Of a stretch of DNA of 64,000 bases, positions 1 through 11,554 are shown in pieces. The notes under the pieces are model-generated. The model was not told the DNA's origin. It did no database searches and saw only the letters and a list, made by a program, of their open reading frames with translations. Numbering within the stretch: the first letter of the stretch is position 1; each line of letters begins with the position of its first letter. The position numbers were made by a program, and so were the translations under genes. The stretch comes from Anastrepha obliqua. Lineage: Eukaryota; Arthropoda; Insecta; Diptera; Tephritidae. The stretch spans positions 1,614,501 to 1,678,500 of the forward strand of contig NW_026562179.1 of assembly GCF_027943255.1 (NCBI RefSeq), written 5' to 3'.

Positions 1-420
1 GATTAATTTTTGAGCTGTTATTTATAAATGAATATAAATTTATATTTATAAATAAATTAAGAATTAGTACTACTACTATTCACATCTATTCCCTTTTTAG
101 CAAGAATTGTGCGAGCTTGGTGTAGTCGCAAAGAAGGGTCCAGCTTAAGAAGTTGGACGATCACCTTACCCTGATTTTTTTGTAGCCAGTCGCTTCAAAC
201 CGCGCTCAGAAAAGATATCAACATTTTTGTACACCTTATACCGCCGATTCCACATCACAACAAACTTTTTTGATTTTCTAATCACTTTTCCAGCCGCGGG
301 GTAACATAATTTCGGCCCTTTCGAATGTGTGCATAAAAATACCACTTCGAAACGCTTCCGGTACTTCTACGTTTACGGGAAAGTTTCAAACCACACTAAT
401 TTGAGTTAGCACAGGCGTCA
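1..420. other. No recognised gene
   Basis: AT-rich start followed by mixed sequence. I find no long open frame and no motif I can assign. The minus strand has a short basic stretch resembling the helix-turn-helix part of some transposases, but it is too short and too interrupted to name. Confidence 0.4.
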
Positions 421-2340
421 AAGATCTTGAGTGGGACAATTGCGCAGCAAAAAGCAAAACGAAATATATCTTGAAGTTACAAGAAAAAACCGGTTGTTTT
501 CTTCTGGTGCAGACTGTAGTTACTTTAAGAAATATAAAAGAGTGCGATTGGACAGAATATAAAAGAACAAGGACAGAAGCGAAGCTTATTCTACACAAAG
601 CAAATGGAGTGTTTTGTAAAAATCAAAGGAAGCAAAGCGAAAGTGCTTTAAAGCTCTAACTGCGGATATTACTCCCAGTTCTAATCCTAAAAAGATTTGG
701 TGCGACATAAAACGGATTGCAGGCGCATTCTTTACAGCTTCTATTCATGTTATTATTAAATTTTTGACTCTGAGCTAATTGCTGAACATTTTGCCTTCAA
801 TTGCTGTAAATATTCTAAAAATTTTAATTTCAATAAAAAGTTTACCACAATGAAAAACGACACTCTTAACCGGGTTCATAATGAGCCAAATTCGCAGGCC
901 AATTTAGAATTTGAGTCTACACTTTCTAACCTAACCGGTCAGACCGCATTTCTTATCTGATGTTAAAAACTTACCTATTGAGCTAAAACAGAGATTAATT
1001 AACCTCTTTAACCAAATATTTTTGACTGGAGTTTTCTCTCAAAACTGGAAGAACGCCTTAGTCATTCCAAAATCCATCAGCCGAGGCATCAGAATTTAAA
1101 CCTATATCGCCTATATGCTCCATAACCAAGTTATCAGAAGAAATCATTTCAAAACGCATAATGTGGTACATTTCGAAAAATTATTTTATAAGTCCACATC
1201 AAGTGGCATACAAAGAAAGTCAAGGAACTTCGGATGCACTTTTATTTTTGGAAAACTTTGCCTCATGTGGTTTATTTAACTGTAATCATATCTCCTGTCT
1301 AAGCTTGGATTTTGAGAAAGCGTTCGATCGAGTCGACGTGCATATCGTTTTGCACCAACTAGAGAAATGGAGTTTTGGAAATAAGATATATTATTTCATC
1401 AAGGCATTTCGTATAGTAATTTTAAAACTAAAGTAAATAATGATTTTTCTAATTGCACGTTCTCCAGAATGTAACACCGCAAGGATCTCCACTTTCGGTA
1501 ACTTTGAATAAAAAATCTACTAAAAACTCTGGACCACACCACGTCTGCGGTAGTGCATTCTGATGGCGAAACAATAACGAGGGATCAACTATCTCACTAC
1601 TCTTCTGTGTGCACAGCAGAAGCTGTAGCAATATATATTAATATAATAGTTGCACCAAAAACTGAAGAAAAAACAATTATTCGGATAGCAAGTCAACAAT
1701 ATCATGAACCTAACAAACAAATCACTCCTTATTTTAAGTATAAGGAGCATATTAATTGAGCATAAAAATACAGGCAAAATAATGTGATTTCCTGGCCACG
1801 TTGGTATTAAAGGGAACGAGCTTACCGACCAAAAAGCTAAGGCTGCAGCAATGGAACCGTTGCAATCATTTGATTGTCTGGTGAAGAAAGAAATCTACGG
1901 ACTAATTAACATATACTTTGAAGTGAAAATAACCGCGGCATGGAGAACAGTGCGACACCATTATGCAAGCTTAAATAAATCTGGAACTAAACCCAACTAT
2001 CCAGCCATATGCCGTACCAAGGACTTCGCTGCCTTCATCCGACTTCGCATTCGACACACAATTGGTACACACTCGCACATTTTATATGGTGCGAGGCCGC
2101 CTCCCTGCCCGTACGGCACCCTGTCAACATTAACCGTCAAACACCGTTTGGACGACTGCACGCATTTTATGAATCTCAGGAAAACAAATTTCGACAGCCA
2201 CCTATCGGAAATACCAAAGACTCCTTCCCAGGAAAACATTGTTAAAATGACAAATTACTTAATTAGAGCGGATCTGAGAAAATTGATTTAAACCATAAAT
2301 TTATCCAAAAGGCAGTGTGATTGCCTTAGGGAGGACATTG
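421..2340 (+). mobile_element. I-clade LINE relic
   Basis: Degraded non-LTR retrotransposon whose pieces lie in the order expected for the I clade. The linker after the endonuclease is at about 550-720, reverse transcriptase traces run from about 960 to 1510 (LDFEKAFDRVDVHI near 1306-1345), RNase H lies at about 1540-1850, and a C-terminal region runs to 2291. Many stops and frameshifts separate them and the endonuclease is missing, so the copy is 5' truncated and dead. The RNase H ending, PGHVGIKGNELTDQKA at about 1792-1840, supports a clade that carries RNase H. The clade is assigned by motif resemblance only. Confidence 0.75.
1540..2291 (+). pseudogene. RNase H and C-terminal part of I-type ORF2
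   Basis: This is the last part of the ORF2 polyprotein of the relic above. The first segment (1553-1759) resembles an RNase H core with an AEAVAIY stretch. After a frame change come PGHVGIKGNELTDQ and the tail at 1851-2291, which has an HRLDDCTHF-type His/Cys cluster seen at the C-terminus of I-like ORF2 proteins. The RNase H would degrade element RNA in hybrids during reverse transcription. At least one frameshift lies near 1760-1790. It has no intact start and cannot be functional alone. Confidence 0.65.
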
Positions 2341-2399
2341 GTGCAAGGCACCGCAATATGGAGGAAGGTGCCTACTGTAAGTTCTTCATGAGAAAAGGC

Positions 2400-2945
2400 C
2401 ACTATCTTTCACAATAGCATGGAAGGCAGGTTCCATCGATCTGCCTTTATATTAGGTATGTTGGGCGTTCGCACCTCAAAGAGGCCAGAGGCAGAGTTCC
2501 CGGAATTGCAGGACACTCCTTGTTCACTCGAAGCCATAGTTCCATCGAGATGATCCATACGCTGTACATTTAGAAGAAACACCGCTCGCAGAAAAGACCA
2601 CTCAGATCTTTGCGGGGAAAGTTTAGTCCTACAATAACGGAGCATTTTCTCCATCTCCCCGAAGTTAAAGGTGCGGAGGTGAGCCAGACAAACGTACGCG
2701 GACGCAGAAACAGATCTTTTAAAACTGTAGAGCTGGCGGAAGCCACTTTCTTATATTCTTCATTGGGATTGCGTCGTCCTTCCTGCCGTTGTCGCTTAAT
2801 GATTCGCAAACGATTACTCATGCGGCTTCCTACCTAACCAAAGCGGACTCTCGCTCACACTTTCGGGGACAATGTCATATCGAACATTGAGGTTGTCCCC
2901 CGGATCGAACCAGTGGAAAGAGGCGAATGCCCGCTAAATGTGTTT
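2400..2945 (-). pseudogene. LOA-like ORF1 (gag-like) fragment
   Basis: On the minus strand two overlapping frames together resemble the ORF1 of LOA-A in this window. A V(W)L..SAPLTSGE segment is followed by MEKMLRYCRTKLSPQRSEW (2654 downward), matching the WLPSEPSASKEMEEILRYCN region at about 7360-7415. ORF1 proteins of this group bind element RNA and form the ribonucleoprotein. The frame breaks near 2650. No ORF2 follows downstream on the same strand, so this is an isolated piece, separate from the ORF2 relic at 3180-5430, which lies on its upstream side. Confidence 0.6.
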
Positions 2946-3179
2946 GAGTTTTGTGTATTTGGTTTCGAATTCGTGGTAAAATGGGTTCAAGTTCACCCCA
3001 GCGTACTTTGGCGGCAGAATACCACAACCACTAACTTAGGGAAATAGGTAGCTTGTTGTTGTTGAGGTGGCCGAGTATTTGTACAAAATAATCTTAATTT
3101 GTGACCAGCGCCACGTTTGTTCTTTTTTTTTAAGTCAGTCATTTCGTGAGATCGAGATAAAACAGCAAGTTTTTTATAT

Positions 3180-5430
3180 CTATGTCTGCAATTTCATTAA
3201 TTTGCTGTAGGAAAGGTTTACGAATGAGCAAAGTCTTGTTCTGGCCAAACCTGGACATTGGCACAAATAGTGCGAAAGACCTTCTTTCACCCCCTCCGCC
3301 GGACAGCTTCTGCAGGTGGGATTGAAAGGAAACCTTCCAGTGACCTGTAAGGCTGGCAGTAATACGTGAAATGTTTGAGCGGGAGCATCGTCCTCTGGAT
3401 GTTGTACGACGGCCATGTTTTTCTTGATGTAGTACACGTAGTTAATTGCTTCCACCTTCTTTCTGCTAAAGCATAGTATTGTGACGCAATAGATGTTTTT
3501 ATTGTCTTGAATGGGGTAGCGACTGTAATGTCTTGTGTCGAGCCTTTTCTTGCTAGCTCGACTGCTTTGTCATTACCCTACATATTCCTGTGTCCGGGAA
3601 CCCATATCAGAGTAATTTGAAGCCAGTTCTATTTCCTCTTTACGTTGTGAAACTACTTTGGATGAAACGGAGTTGGAGTTTAAGGCCTTGATAGCTGCTT
3701 GACTATCTAAAAAAATAGCTACTCTTGCACCAATTTCTCTGCAGTTTTTCAGTGATTTGCCAGCTTCCCTGATTGCTAATAGTTATGCCTGGAACACGCT
3801 GGCATAGTTAGGAAGTCAAATTGATTTGAATAAGTTGAGCGGTTCCGAATAGAGGCCAGCTCCCACACCCCGCCAGGTCAGCTCCCACACCACAGGTCAT
3901 CTTAGAGCCGTAAGTGTAGATTTCGACCTCAAATCTACCAATCACTTTCCCCTTTCCTCCATTTGGCCCTCGGTTGAAAACGTACCGTAAAGTCTTTCTT
4001 AAAGTTGAGGTCGGGGATTATGAAGTCTGATTTGTTTTTGAGCAGTGAGGGTCCCTCTAGAAAGATCTTGCTGTGACGGTACAATCTTGGTGTCTAGCTT
4101 CTTGTGTCTCTAAGTCTCAGCGCGCTGCATGTGGCAATTGTCTAGTTGTAATACACGTGTTAGCATGTTAAGCGCTTCAGTAGGACTGGTGCTAAGTGCT
4201 GGTGTGGTTAAGATACATGTTGATTTTTGTATCTTGTTAAGCTTGGTTTGGTTGTATTTCTTTTACATAGCGGGCCACCAGACTATGGCTGTGTAGGACC
4301 AATTGGGTAACTCTGGATGAAGACCTCCTTTTTTACCCAACATTCTCTTACAAGTGTAAAATGCTATATTGCAATAGCTTTCTTCACCCCGTATTCTACA
4401 TTGGGTCTCCAGCTGAGTTTGGGATCAAGGATAACTCCTAATTATTTTGCTTGTTGGGTTAGCGCTAGACTAACTTCGTTGAAATTTGAGAGATAAAATT
4501 CTTGTATCTTGATTTTCTTAGTGAATAGCATCAGTTCTATTTGCTCGGGCTTACCACAGTCTGTGAATTGCTGAGTAATCCCAAAGCTCCTTCCATAATC
4601 TCGCTGATTATTATGAGAAACATTCCTGAAACCATAATCACTATGTCATCCCCAAACGTCACTGCTTTAGTTCCCTTTCGGTCGATCTTGGTAAGTATTT
4701 TGTTGACAACTAGTAACCATAGCAGAGGGTATAAAATTCCCCCTCTGGAGTTTCTCCCCTTTTTTTGAAAATTATCTCTAGCAATGGAATCGTTGGTTTT
4801 CGAATATTCCACAGCATGGCAGCGGATATCCCATCTGGGCCGGCTGCTTTGTATGCTTCGATTTAATTCTATCTGCAGATACAATGTGGTTCATTGTATT
4901 GGCAGACACGTTGGACGATTGGGCCTAAATTGTTCTCAATATAGTTTGCGTTACCTAAAAATGCGTGTTCATGAGATAATCTAATGTATCGGACGAGTAT
5001 TTTCTCCATTCCCGTTTTCTTTGCTCAAGAGAGAAGGACAAAAGCACTCCTAATCTGGCCGTACCTTTGGTTCATTCAATGGAGCTACAGAAATCTTTCC
5101 AAGCATCTGTCTGACCGTCGCGCATTGCTTTCTTGTATTGCCTAAGACAATTTTGTAGGGTTCAAAGCACTTGTATTTGTAGCATATATTGAATATGTCT
5201 CTTGTCATTTTCCTAAGTTGACTTAAATCTTCATTCCACCAGGTGGGATATGAGGTTTTACCATGCGTGACAGGACATGAAGGTTCGAATCCTTTTGTCA
5301 GCGCAACTTCGAAAGCATTAACCTTTTCATTTAAGTCTTTACTTATCTTTACGGTTTTATTTGTGGGCTGCTCTGCTGAATATTTGCCAGTGTCTTGGGT
5401 TTCTAAAAGGGGTTGGTTTCTCTAGCTTGA
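3180..5430 (-). mobile_element. LOA-like LINE, ORF2 relic
   Basis: Minus-strand ORF2 remains in reading order from 5430 down to 3180. They are: the endonuclease end with TWWNEDLSQLRK (about 5250-5210), a palm segment with GGILYPLLWLLVVNKIL and a FGDD in place of YADD (4537-4884), thumb traces, RNase H (IYTYGSKMTCGVGAD near 3930-3880, where the usual D of TDGS is Y), and a C-terminal Cys/His cluster CRSCPAEGVKEGLSHYLCQC (3455-3180). The section between endonuclease and palm is mostly deleted, and stops are frequent. RNase H after reverse transcriptase points to the LOA group rather than classical R1. Confidence 0.75.
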
Positions 5431-5469
5431 AATTGATATCGAAGAGAATTCAACTATAATCTGAAAAGG

Positions 5470-5808
5470 AAAGGAAAGAAGGTTTTAAGAACCGGGCGTT
5501 TTCCTGTAAGACCAAAGACGGCGAATTGGTGACTGACATACAGAGCAATCTTTAATTATGGAGGGAAAACTTCTCGAACCTGTTAAACAGTCATAGCTGC
5601 GCATGTCACATAGAATGTGAAGATCCCGATGCCCCAATCGTCGAAGACGGAATTGTCGTCCCGCTACCCGACCATGAGGAGGTGAAAATAGCGATAATCT
5701 GGCTAAAGAACAACAAAGACGAGGGCACCGACGGACTGCCGGCTGAGCTATTCAAATATGGCGCCGAAGAGCTGGTAAGGTGCATGCATCAACTCCTATG
5801 CAAAATAT
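5470..5808 (+). pseudogene. RTE-clade LINE, upstream half of split reverse transcriptase
   Basis: The reading frame shows the pre-palm region typical of RTE elements: KTKDGELVTDIQ (about 5506-5541), then KNNKDEGTDGLPAELFKYG (about 5707-5763) and EELVRCMHQLLCKI, stopping abruptly at about 5808. The protein continues, with the same family resemblance, at 11556, beyond LOA-A. The two parts are therefore one element split by an insertion. One stop codon sits at about 5555. The endonuclease that should lie upstream is absent. Confidence 0.75.
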
Positions 5809-6288
5809 TGGGGTGTAGGGCAGATCGCCTCCGCGTGGTGCACCCTGGGTAGCGCTAAATGATCTGCGGCCTCAACGGCCTCCTGAACGATGACGACCCC
5901 CCTCGCTTTTTCGGATTTGGACAACTCTTTTCACTACTTTTTTCGACATTTTCTGACCCCTGTGCTGGTAGTCGCGGCATTCTGTTACCTGAGTATGCTG
6001 AGGTGAAACTCAGCAGAAATGGTTGATGGGCTAATGACGTGACTGCCCCCGTCCCGTTAAAACCCTGGCAGGCCTCGGAGTACGTTCCAAATCCGTAGCC
6101 ATTGGGTTGGCGGTGTAGGTGCGGTTGAGACGACTCCCGTCTTTGTGTCCGGTCTGGCTCTGAACGCATGCCCCATAAGGACATGCGTCAACCCTCGCAT
6201 GGCCTCCCTGCTATGGCACAGACAACCATGGGACCATTTAAGGACGACTACACACTACGGGTTTGGATAGCGGCTTCGAGTGGGGACC

Positions 6289-6365
6289 CAACAACAACAA
6301 CAATGAACAATAACAATAACAAAAACAGAAACACAACAACAACAAACAACAACAACACAATAACC
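6289..6365 (+). repeat. CAA/AAC-rich simple repeat in LOA-A ORF1
   Basis: An imperfect (CAA)n tract encodes a low-complexity Asn/Thr stretch of ORF1. It lies just before the hairpin series at 6394-6630. Confidence 0.85.
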
Positions 6366-6393
6366 CTGCAGAAAACTTCAGGGGGTAGCGGGA

Positions 6394-6630
6394 GTTCGGA
6401 ACCGAACCCCAAAACCACCTATCTCAGGACTGGAGGAGGGAAATCACCTCCCAAAAAACCTGCGCCCCGGGGAGTAGTCTCTAGTGGGGGTAAGTCGTCG
6501 GAACCGACGAGTAGGGCAGTGACCAAGGGGGACACCGGGGGAAAGTCGGAACCGACTTTCTCCACAAATTCGGGGGTTAAAGGTGGGAACCCACCTTTAA
6601 TAGGTAGCGGATCACAGACGGAACCGTCTG
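6394..6630. repeat. Series of five inverted repeats with a GGAACC core
   Basis: Five short perfect inverted repeats, each with a two-base AA centre between GG and CC: 6394-6407 (arms 6), 6495-6510 (arms 7), 6541-6560 (arms 9), 6577-6600 (arms 11) and 6615-6630 (arms 7). The arm sequences differ from one to the next but the centre is always GGAACC. All lie inside ORF1; in four of the five the centre encodes a (S/T)EP tripeptide. Arms this long and perfect with compensating differences suggest selection for, or generation of, stems rather than chance. Confidence 0.9.
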
Positions 6631-7831
6631 CGACTCCTGGAGCAGTGGCGCTGGATGGGGTAGCCAGCACCAGCAAAGGGCTTTCACCTAGCTTTCCGGG
6701 GACTTCGGGGGTATCTCTTCGAGGACCCCCCCGTTAAGCCTAAACGGCAGCCTGACCCGAGTAAGCGGTCCTTCTCTGACCTTCGTATGGCTACCAGGAT
6801 CCTGGAGCGCTACGGTGGCCAGAATGACCCTCAGTTATCTGAGAGGCATTCTCAGACGCTCGAGTGGGCCAGGAAGGTGGTCAGAGGAGCAGAGGAGGGC
6901 AGCGGAAAGGGAGTGGAAGCGAGCGCTCCACACCCGGGCTCGGGAGTAAAAAGGCAACGCTCCCAGGAGGAGGACGTCTCCAAAGAGAAGAGACCCAAGA
7001 TTGGTGGTGGCCCACCAAAATCGTTTAGCGAAGTCGCTAAGCAGGCGGGCTCCATCATTCTCGGGGTGATAGACAGCGGTGGAGAAGACGGCGCTCTCTC
7101 TAGGGAGGAGTGGAAGAGGGTAGCGTCCGCCATCTCTGCCGTATTCATGAAAGTGGTGAGGGAAAACCCTGGACCACCTCCAAGCTGTGAAAGTGCCAGA
7201 TGGCACTACGGTTCCTACAAGAGAATCGTCTGCGCTGACGAACGGTCAGCTTTGATGTATAGGGCGGCAGTAGCCTTGGTGGGAGAGGTATGGGAGGGAG
7301 CCAAGCTGAAGGTAGTGGACAGAAGGGATCTACTTGTGCGTCCGCGAGCACGTGTCTGGCTCCCCTCCGAACCCTCTGCTTCGAAGGAGATGGAGGAAAT
7401 CCTCCGCTACTGTAACCCCAAATTTCCCACGCACAACTGGAGGGTGGTTAAGGTGGAGAAGACTGAGGGATCCTATCGGCAAGCGCTGATTCTGCTGAAT
7501 GCAGAGTCTCTCAGTCCTCTTGCTGAAGCAAAGGGGATCATCAACTATGGCTTCGAGAAGGTAGTCCTTAAGGTCTACCATACCGATGCCAGAGGAGATG
7601 CCCCCGCACATCCGGAAGTGCTGGGAGAAGCAAGGCCCACAGTAGAGGAAGCTCCTGTGGACATGGAGGTAGATTCCGTCACGTCGGAAGGTGACAATGC
7701 TTATGACGTCCGCTCTTTACCGGGGTCCGTCATAAGCATCGGGTCGTTCTTCGACAGGGCGGAGGAGGAGAGGCTTCTGGCCTCGGAGAGCGAGGACGCC
7801 GTCCTGGAGGTGATGGAGAGGATCCTGGAGG

Positions 7832-10800
7832 ATGAATATTCTTCAGATAAGTCTTCAGCACTCTAAGGCGGCGTCCGCCAACCTACTTATCCACCTTGTG
7901 CAAGGTGGAGCTGATATAGTCCTGATTCAGGAGCCGTGGCTGAGCAGTAACGGCATTTCTGGACTCAGGACGAAAAGCTACAAACTGGTGGCGTATAGCA
8001 GGACAGGTAAACCAAGATCCTGTATACTCATCAGGAGGGAACTTAACGCATTTATTTTGCCTAATTTCAGCAATGAAGACATTGTGACGGTGAGTCTGGA
8101 GGGCCCGGCTGGAAAGCTATGGCTGATGACCGTATATATGGCACACGATGACGAGGTGGAACCACCTCCGGCGCTGCTAAGGGGAACCCTGGCTGAAGCA
8201 AAACGCAGGAAAATCGGCGTTATCATAGGCACTGACGCGAACTCCCATCACACCTGCTGGGGAAGTTCTAACATCAATGCACGAGGTGAGTCACTTTTTG
8301 ATTATATTTTAAACGAGGACTTGTTTATATGTAACAGGGGTAAGGACCCCACTTTTATTACCGCAGCCAGAGAAGACTTGCTTGACCTTGCTCTGGCTTC
8401 TTCCTCACTGATAAACCGAATCTCCGATTGGAGGGTGCTAAACACTCATTCCTTCTCGGACCATAGGTACATTCAGTTCTCTCTCACTCAAACTCGTCCA
8501 ATAAGATCCCCCTACAGGAACCTGAGGAGGACGGACTGGGATGCATATTATAGAAATTTGCTGAGCTTACTCCCCAAGGCACCGGGAGGAAATCTAGATC
8601 TATCGGAAGAAACGATCGACGAACTGGTGGAAACTTTCACCTCAGCTTGCGACACGGCCCTGGAAACTTCTTGTCCAATAACAGTTTTTCCCAGGAAGGA
8701 AAAACCGCCCTGGTGGACAACGGAGCTATCTGAGCTTAGGGCCTCATGCAGACGCCTTTTTAACAGGGCTAAAAGAATTAGGTCTCCCTCGGGATGGGAG
8801 TTGTATAAAGCAGGGCTAGGAATATACAAGTCCGAAATTAGGAAGGCTAAGAAGGACTCCTGGAGAAGCTTCTGCGAAAGCGTAGAGGGCTGCCATGAGT
8901 CCTCCAGGTTTAGACGAGTACTCACGAAGAGTTCCGCTCCCTTGGGGTACCTAAGAGACGAATCGGGGCGTTGGGCGATGAGCGGCGAGGAGTCACTGAA
9001 GTTACTTCTCGACGCCCATTTTCCGACGAGCCCAGCACCTAGCAGCACCGGCCTGGATAGCACTTCAACTTGCATTCCGGACCGGGCTGGTTGCTGGATA
9101 AGCGTCGCCTGGCTTGGGCCATTGACTCCTTTAAGCCCTTCAAGTCTCCTGGTCCTGACGGCATCATTCCTGCCCAACTACAGAAATCTGTGGAGGTATC
9201 ATGCCGTTGGTTGAGCCCCATCTATGCGAGCTGCGTAGCCAGGGGCTACATACCAAGATCATGGAGGGCCGTGAGGGTTGTCTTTATACCCAAGGCAGGA
9301 AAGAGCTCGCACGTCTCCCCTAAGGACTTCAGACCAATTAGTCTCTCATCTTTCTTACTGAAAACCCTTGAGAGACTGATTGACCTGCACATAAGAAGCG
9401 AAATTCCTCGGGGCCGACTGTCGCATACTCAACATGCTTATTGCAAGGGTAGATCGGTGGAATCTGCCCTACATACAATCGTGGAAGAAATCGAAGAGTC
9501 TCTTCTTCAGAAGGAGTTTGCGGTAGGCGCCTTCCTCGACATCGAGGTGGCTTTTAACAACGTCCTTCCGGAGGCAATTACCAGGTCTCTAGGTAAACTA
9601 GGGGTCGAAACCGACCTTATAAGACTTATCCACAAAATGCTTAGCGACAGAACTGTCACGGCAGAGTGGGGCGGTATCTCCATCCACCGGCAGTTGAGTA
9701 GAGGCACTCCGCAAGGTGGGGTTCTCTCACCATTCCTCTGGGTGGTTGTTCTAAATGATCTGTTGGAGGAGCTCGTGAAGGGAGGCTGCAGGGTAATTGC
9801 CTACGCAGATGACGTGGCACTAATTGTTAGAGGAAAATTTTTGGATACTCTGTACAACTTGATGCAGGGATATCTGAATGCAGTTGTTAGATGGGCAACG
9901 GATTGTGGCCTGTCGGTGAATCCTCTTAAGACGGAGCTCGTACTATTTACGAGGAAATATAAAATACCCAGAGCTCAACTACCCTCAATAGGGGGCGCTC
10001 CTCTGATGCTTTCTGACAAGGTGAAGTACCTTGGTATTATCCTTGACAGCAAGCTTACATGGAAGCCCAATATTGAGGAAAGGGTGAGAAAGGCAACAAT
10101 CGCCTTGTATGGGTGCAAGGGCGCAATTGGCAAAAGATGGGGCCTCTCGCCTCGAGTTGTTTTCTGGCATAATACCATTGTAAAGCCTGTCTTGTTATAT
10201 GGAGTCATAGTCTGGTGGAACTCACTAGAGAAGACGACATTGGTGAAGAAGCTGGAAAGAGTTCAGAGGTCGGCACTCATTGGAATCAGTGGGGCGCTTC
10301 GAACGACTCCTACTCTGGCGCTCAACGCAATGTTAAATGTGGTACCCGTAGATATCGTAGGCAGAACTGCCGCAACACGTACCGCAATCAGACTGAGGGG
10401 CTGGAGCTATAAGCTCAATCTCCCTTATGGGCACTCAAGCATCCTCAGAAACTTTCAGTTCATCCCTCTGTCAGCAGACCAGTGTATACCCTCATTTAGT
10501 CCGACCGGAACATTCACCACTCACATCCCGTCAAGGGAAGAGTGGACGGGGGGCTACACTTGGGGGCAGGGCCTGGTGAACTTGTTCACGGATGGATCGA
10601 AGTTGGAAGGAAAGGTTGGCGGAGGAGTCTTTTGCGAAGGGCTCCCCATCAGACTTAAATTCAGGCTACCGGACCACTGCAGTGTGCTCCAGGCAGAGGT
10701 AGCCGCAATCAAGGAGGCAGCTGATTGGCTGCTCAAATGTGTACTAACAGTCAAGAAGGTAAATATTTACTCCGATAGCCAAGCGGCAATAAGGGCCCTC

Positions 10801-11385
10801 GGGTCTATGACGGTGCATTCGGAATTGGTCAAGGAATGCTTGACCTCACTTTCGACTGCGTCCGAATTCTTTGACATCAGCCACATCTGGGTTCCCGGTC
10901 ACAGCGACATTGCGGGAAACTGTGAGGCGGATGAGCTGGCTAGACAGGGGACATGTGAGGTGATTTCCCCGCGGAGGGAGAAAATTGGAATCCCCCTGAC
11001 TACCTGCGGTCTGCTCCTGGAAAGATGGGCATCGCGCAAACTCAGCGAGCGCTGGGAAAATGCACAAACGTGCAAAGTTGCGAAATCCTTCTGGCCACGT
11101 GTGGACCGAAGGCGCTCGGGTGAGCTTCTGAGGCTGACAAAATATCAGCTCTCCAATCTAGTGGGTTCTCTCACAGGACACAATGCGCGAGGAATGCATG
11201 CTGTGAGACTTGGAATCATCTCGAGTCCTTTCTGTGCTGGATGTATGGAGGATGAGATGGAATCATCTCAGCACCTTTTCCTTAGCTGCCCTGCCCTGGC
11301 GGGGCTAAGATTCAGGCATCTTGGGTCTTACTTCTTTGCCACGATGAGTTTCATCAGCAGCATTAAGCGGTTGACGCAAACATAG
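7832..11385 (+). pseudogene. LOA-A ORF2: endonuclease, reverse transcriptase, RNase H; one frameshift
   Basis: The ATG at 7832 starts an APE-type endonuclease: SLQHSKAASANLL, QEPWL, IGTDANSHHTCWGS and FSDHRYIQF, with the usual catalytic Asn, Glu, Asp and His blocks. It continues to about 9060. Reverse transcriptase follows in a different frame from 9070: FKSPGPDGI, FRPISLSSFLLKTLERL, GTPQGGVLSP, and YADD at about 9802-9813. RNase H begins with LFTDGSK (about 10585) and ends with WVPGHSDIAGNCEADELAR (about 10890-10950). A C-terminal C-x2-C...H...C cluster lies near 11240-11290. A single frame change at about 9040-9075 separates the two frames. The product would nick target DNA and copy element RNA. 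All catalytic motifs are present on both sides of the break. Confidence 0.85.
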
Positions 11386-11554
11386 TCATCGTTCATAATC
11401 CGCACGCTCCTAACCTTCCCATCACCACCTCTCCCCGCCCTCTCCCTGCACCTCATCGGTCCTTCCCCTCTCCTCACTTCCTTGACAATGGTATCACAAA
11501 GGACGAATTTCTCTTCGTCCAAGTGTGCCCACTCCCTGGGCAACCATACTAACC
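11386..11554 (+). other. LOA-A 3' untranslated region
   Basis: The 170 bases after the ORF2 stop are C-rich and end in GGGCAACCATACTAACC directly before RTE coding sequence resumes. There is no poly(A). The last bases resemble the ends of the LOA-D copies near 38900 and 49375, which supports this as the true 3' terminus. Confidence 0.65.

Larger units (their letters stand above)
6168..7866 (+). pseudogene. LOA-A ORF1 (gag-like, RNA binding), one frameshift
   Basis: Two frames appear to form one protein of about 565 residues. The first (6168-6737) begins at ATG, is rich in Asn and Thr from a CAA-type repeat, and holds repeated SEP/TEP motifs. It runs into a stop just after a run of seven C at 6726-6732. 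The second frame reads straight on from that run (KPKRQPDPSKRS before the ATG at 6787), suggesting a one-base slip in the C run. The second part contains a basic KRQRSQEEDVSKEKRPK segment and a conserved region near 7340-7570 shared with other LOA ORF1 copies here. The role is binding element RNA; catalysis is not expected. It overlaps ORF2 by 35 bases. Confidence 0.7.
5809..11554 (+). mobile_element. LOA-A: near full-length LOA-like LINE inserted in RTE
   Basis: A 5.7-kb element with a 5' untranslated region of about 350 bases, ORF1 (6168-7866), ORF2 (7832-11385), and a C-rich 3' untranslated region without poly(A). Its borders are inferred from where the RTE protein stops (5808) and resumes (11556). 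Only a 3-5 base target duplication is possible (TAT or TATGG-like), so the exact ends are uncertain by a few bases. Two frameshifts, one in each ORF, are the main defects. That makes this the best-preserved LINE in the window. The terminal AACC resembles the 3' ends of two other LOA copies here. Confidence 0.8.

Noticed and set aside
5279..5292. GGTTCGAATCC resembling a tRNA box B
   Set aside because: No box A or cloverleaf around it; it lies in antisense LOA endonuclease sequence.
8548..9177. 209-codon minus-strand open frame
   Set aside because: It is opposite the LOA-A ORF2 endonuclease, has no motif of its own, and is a shadow frame.
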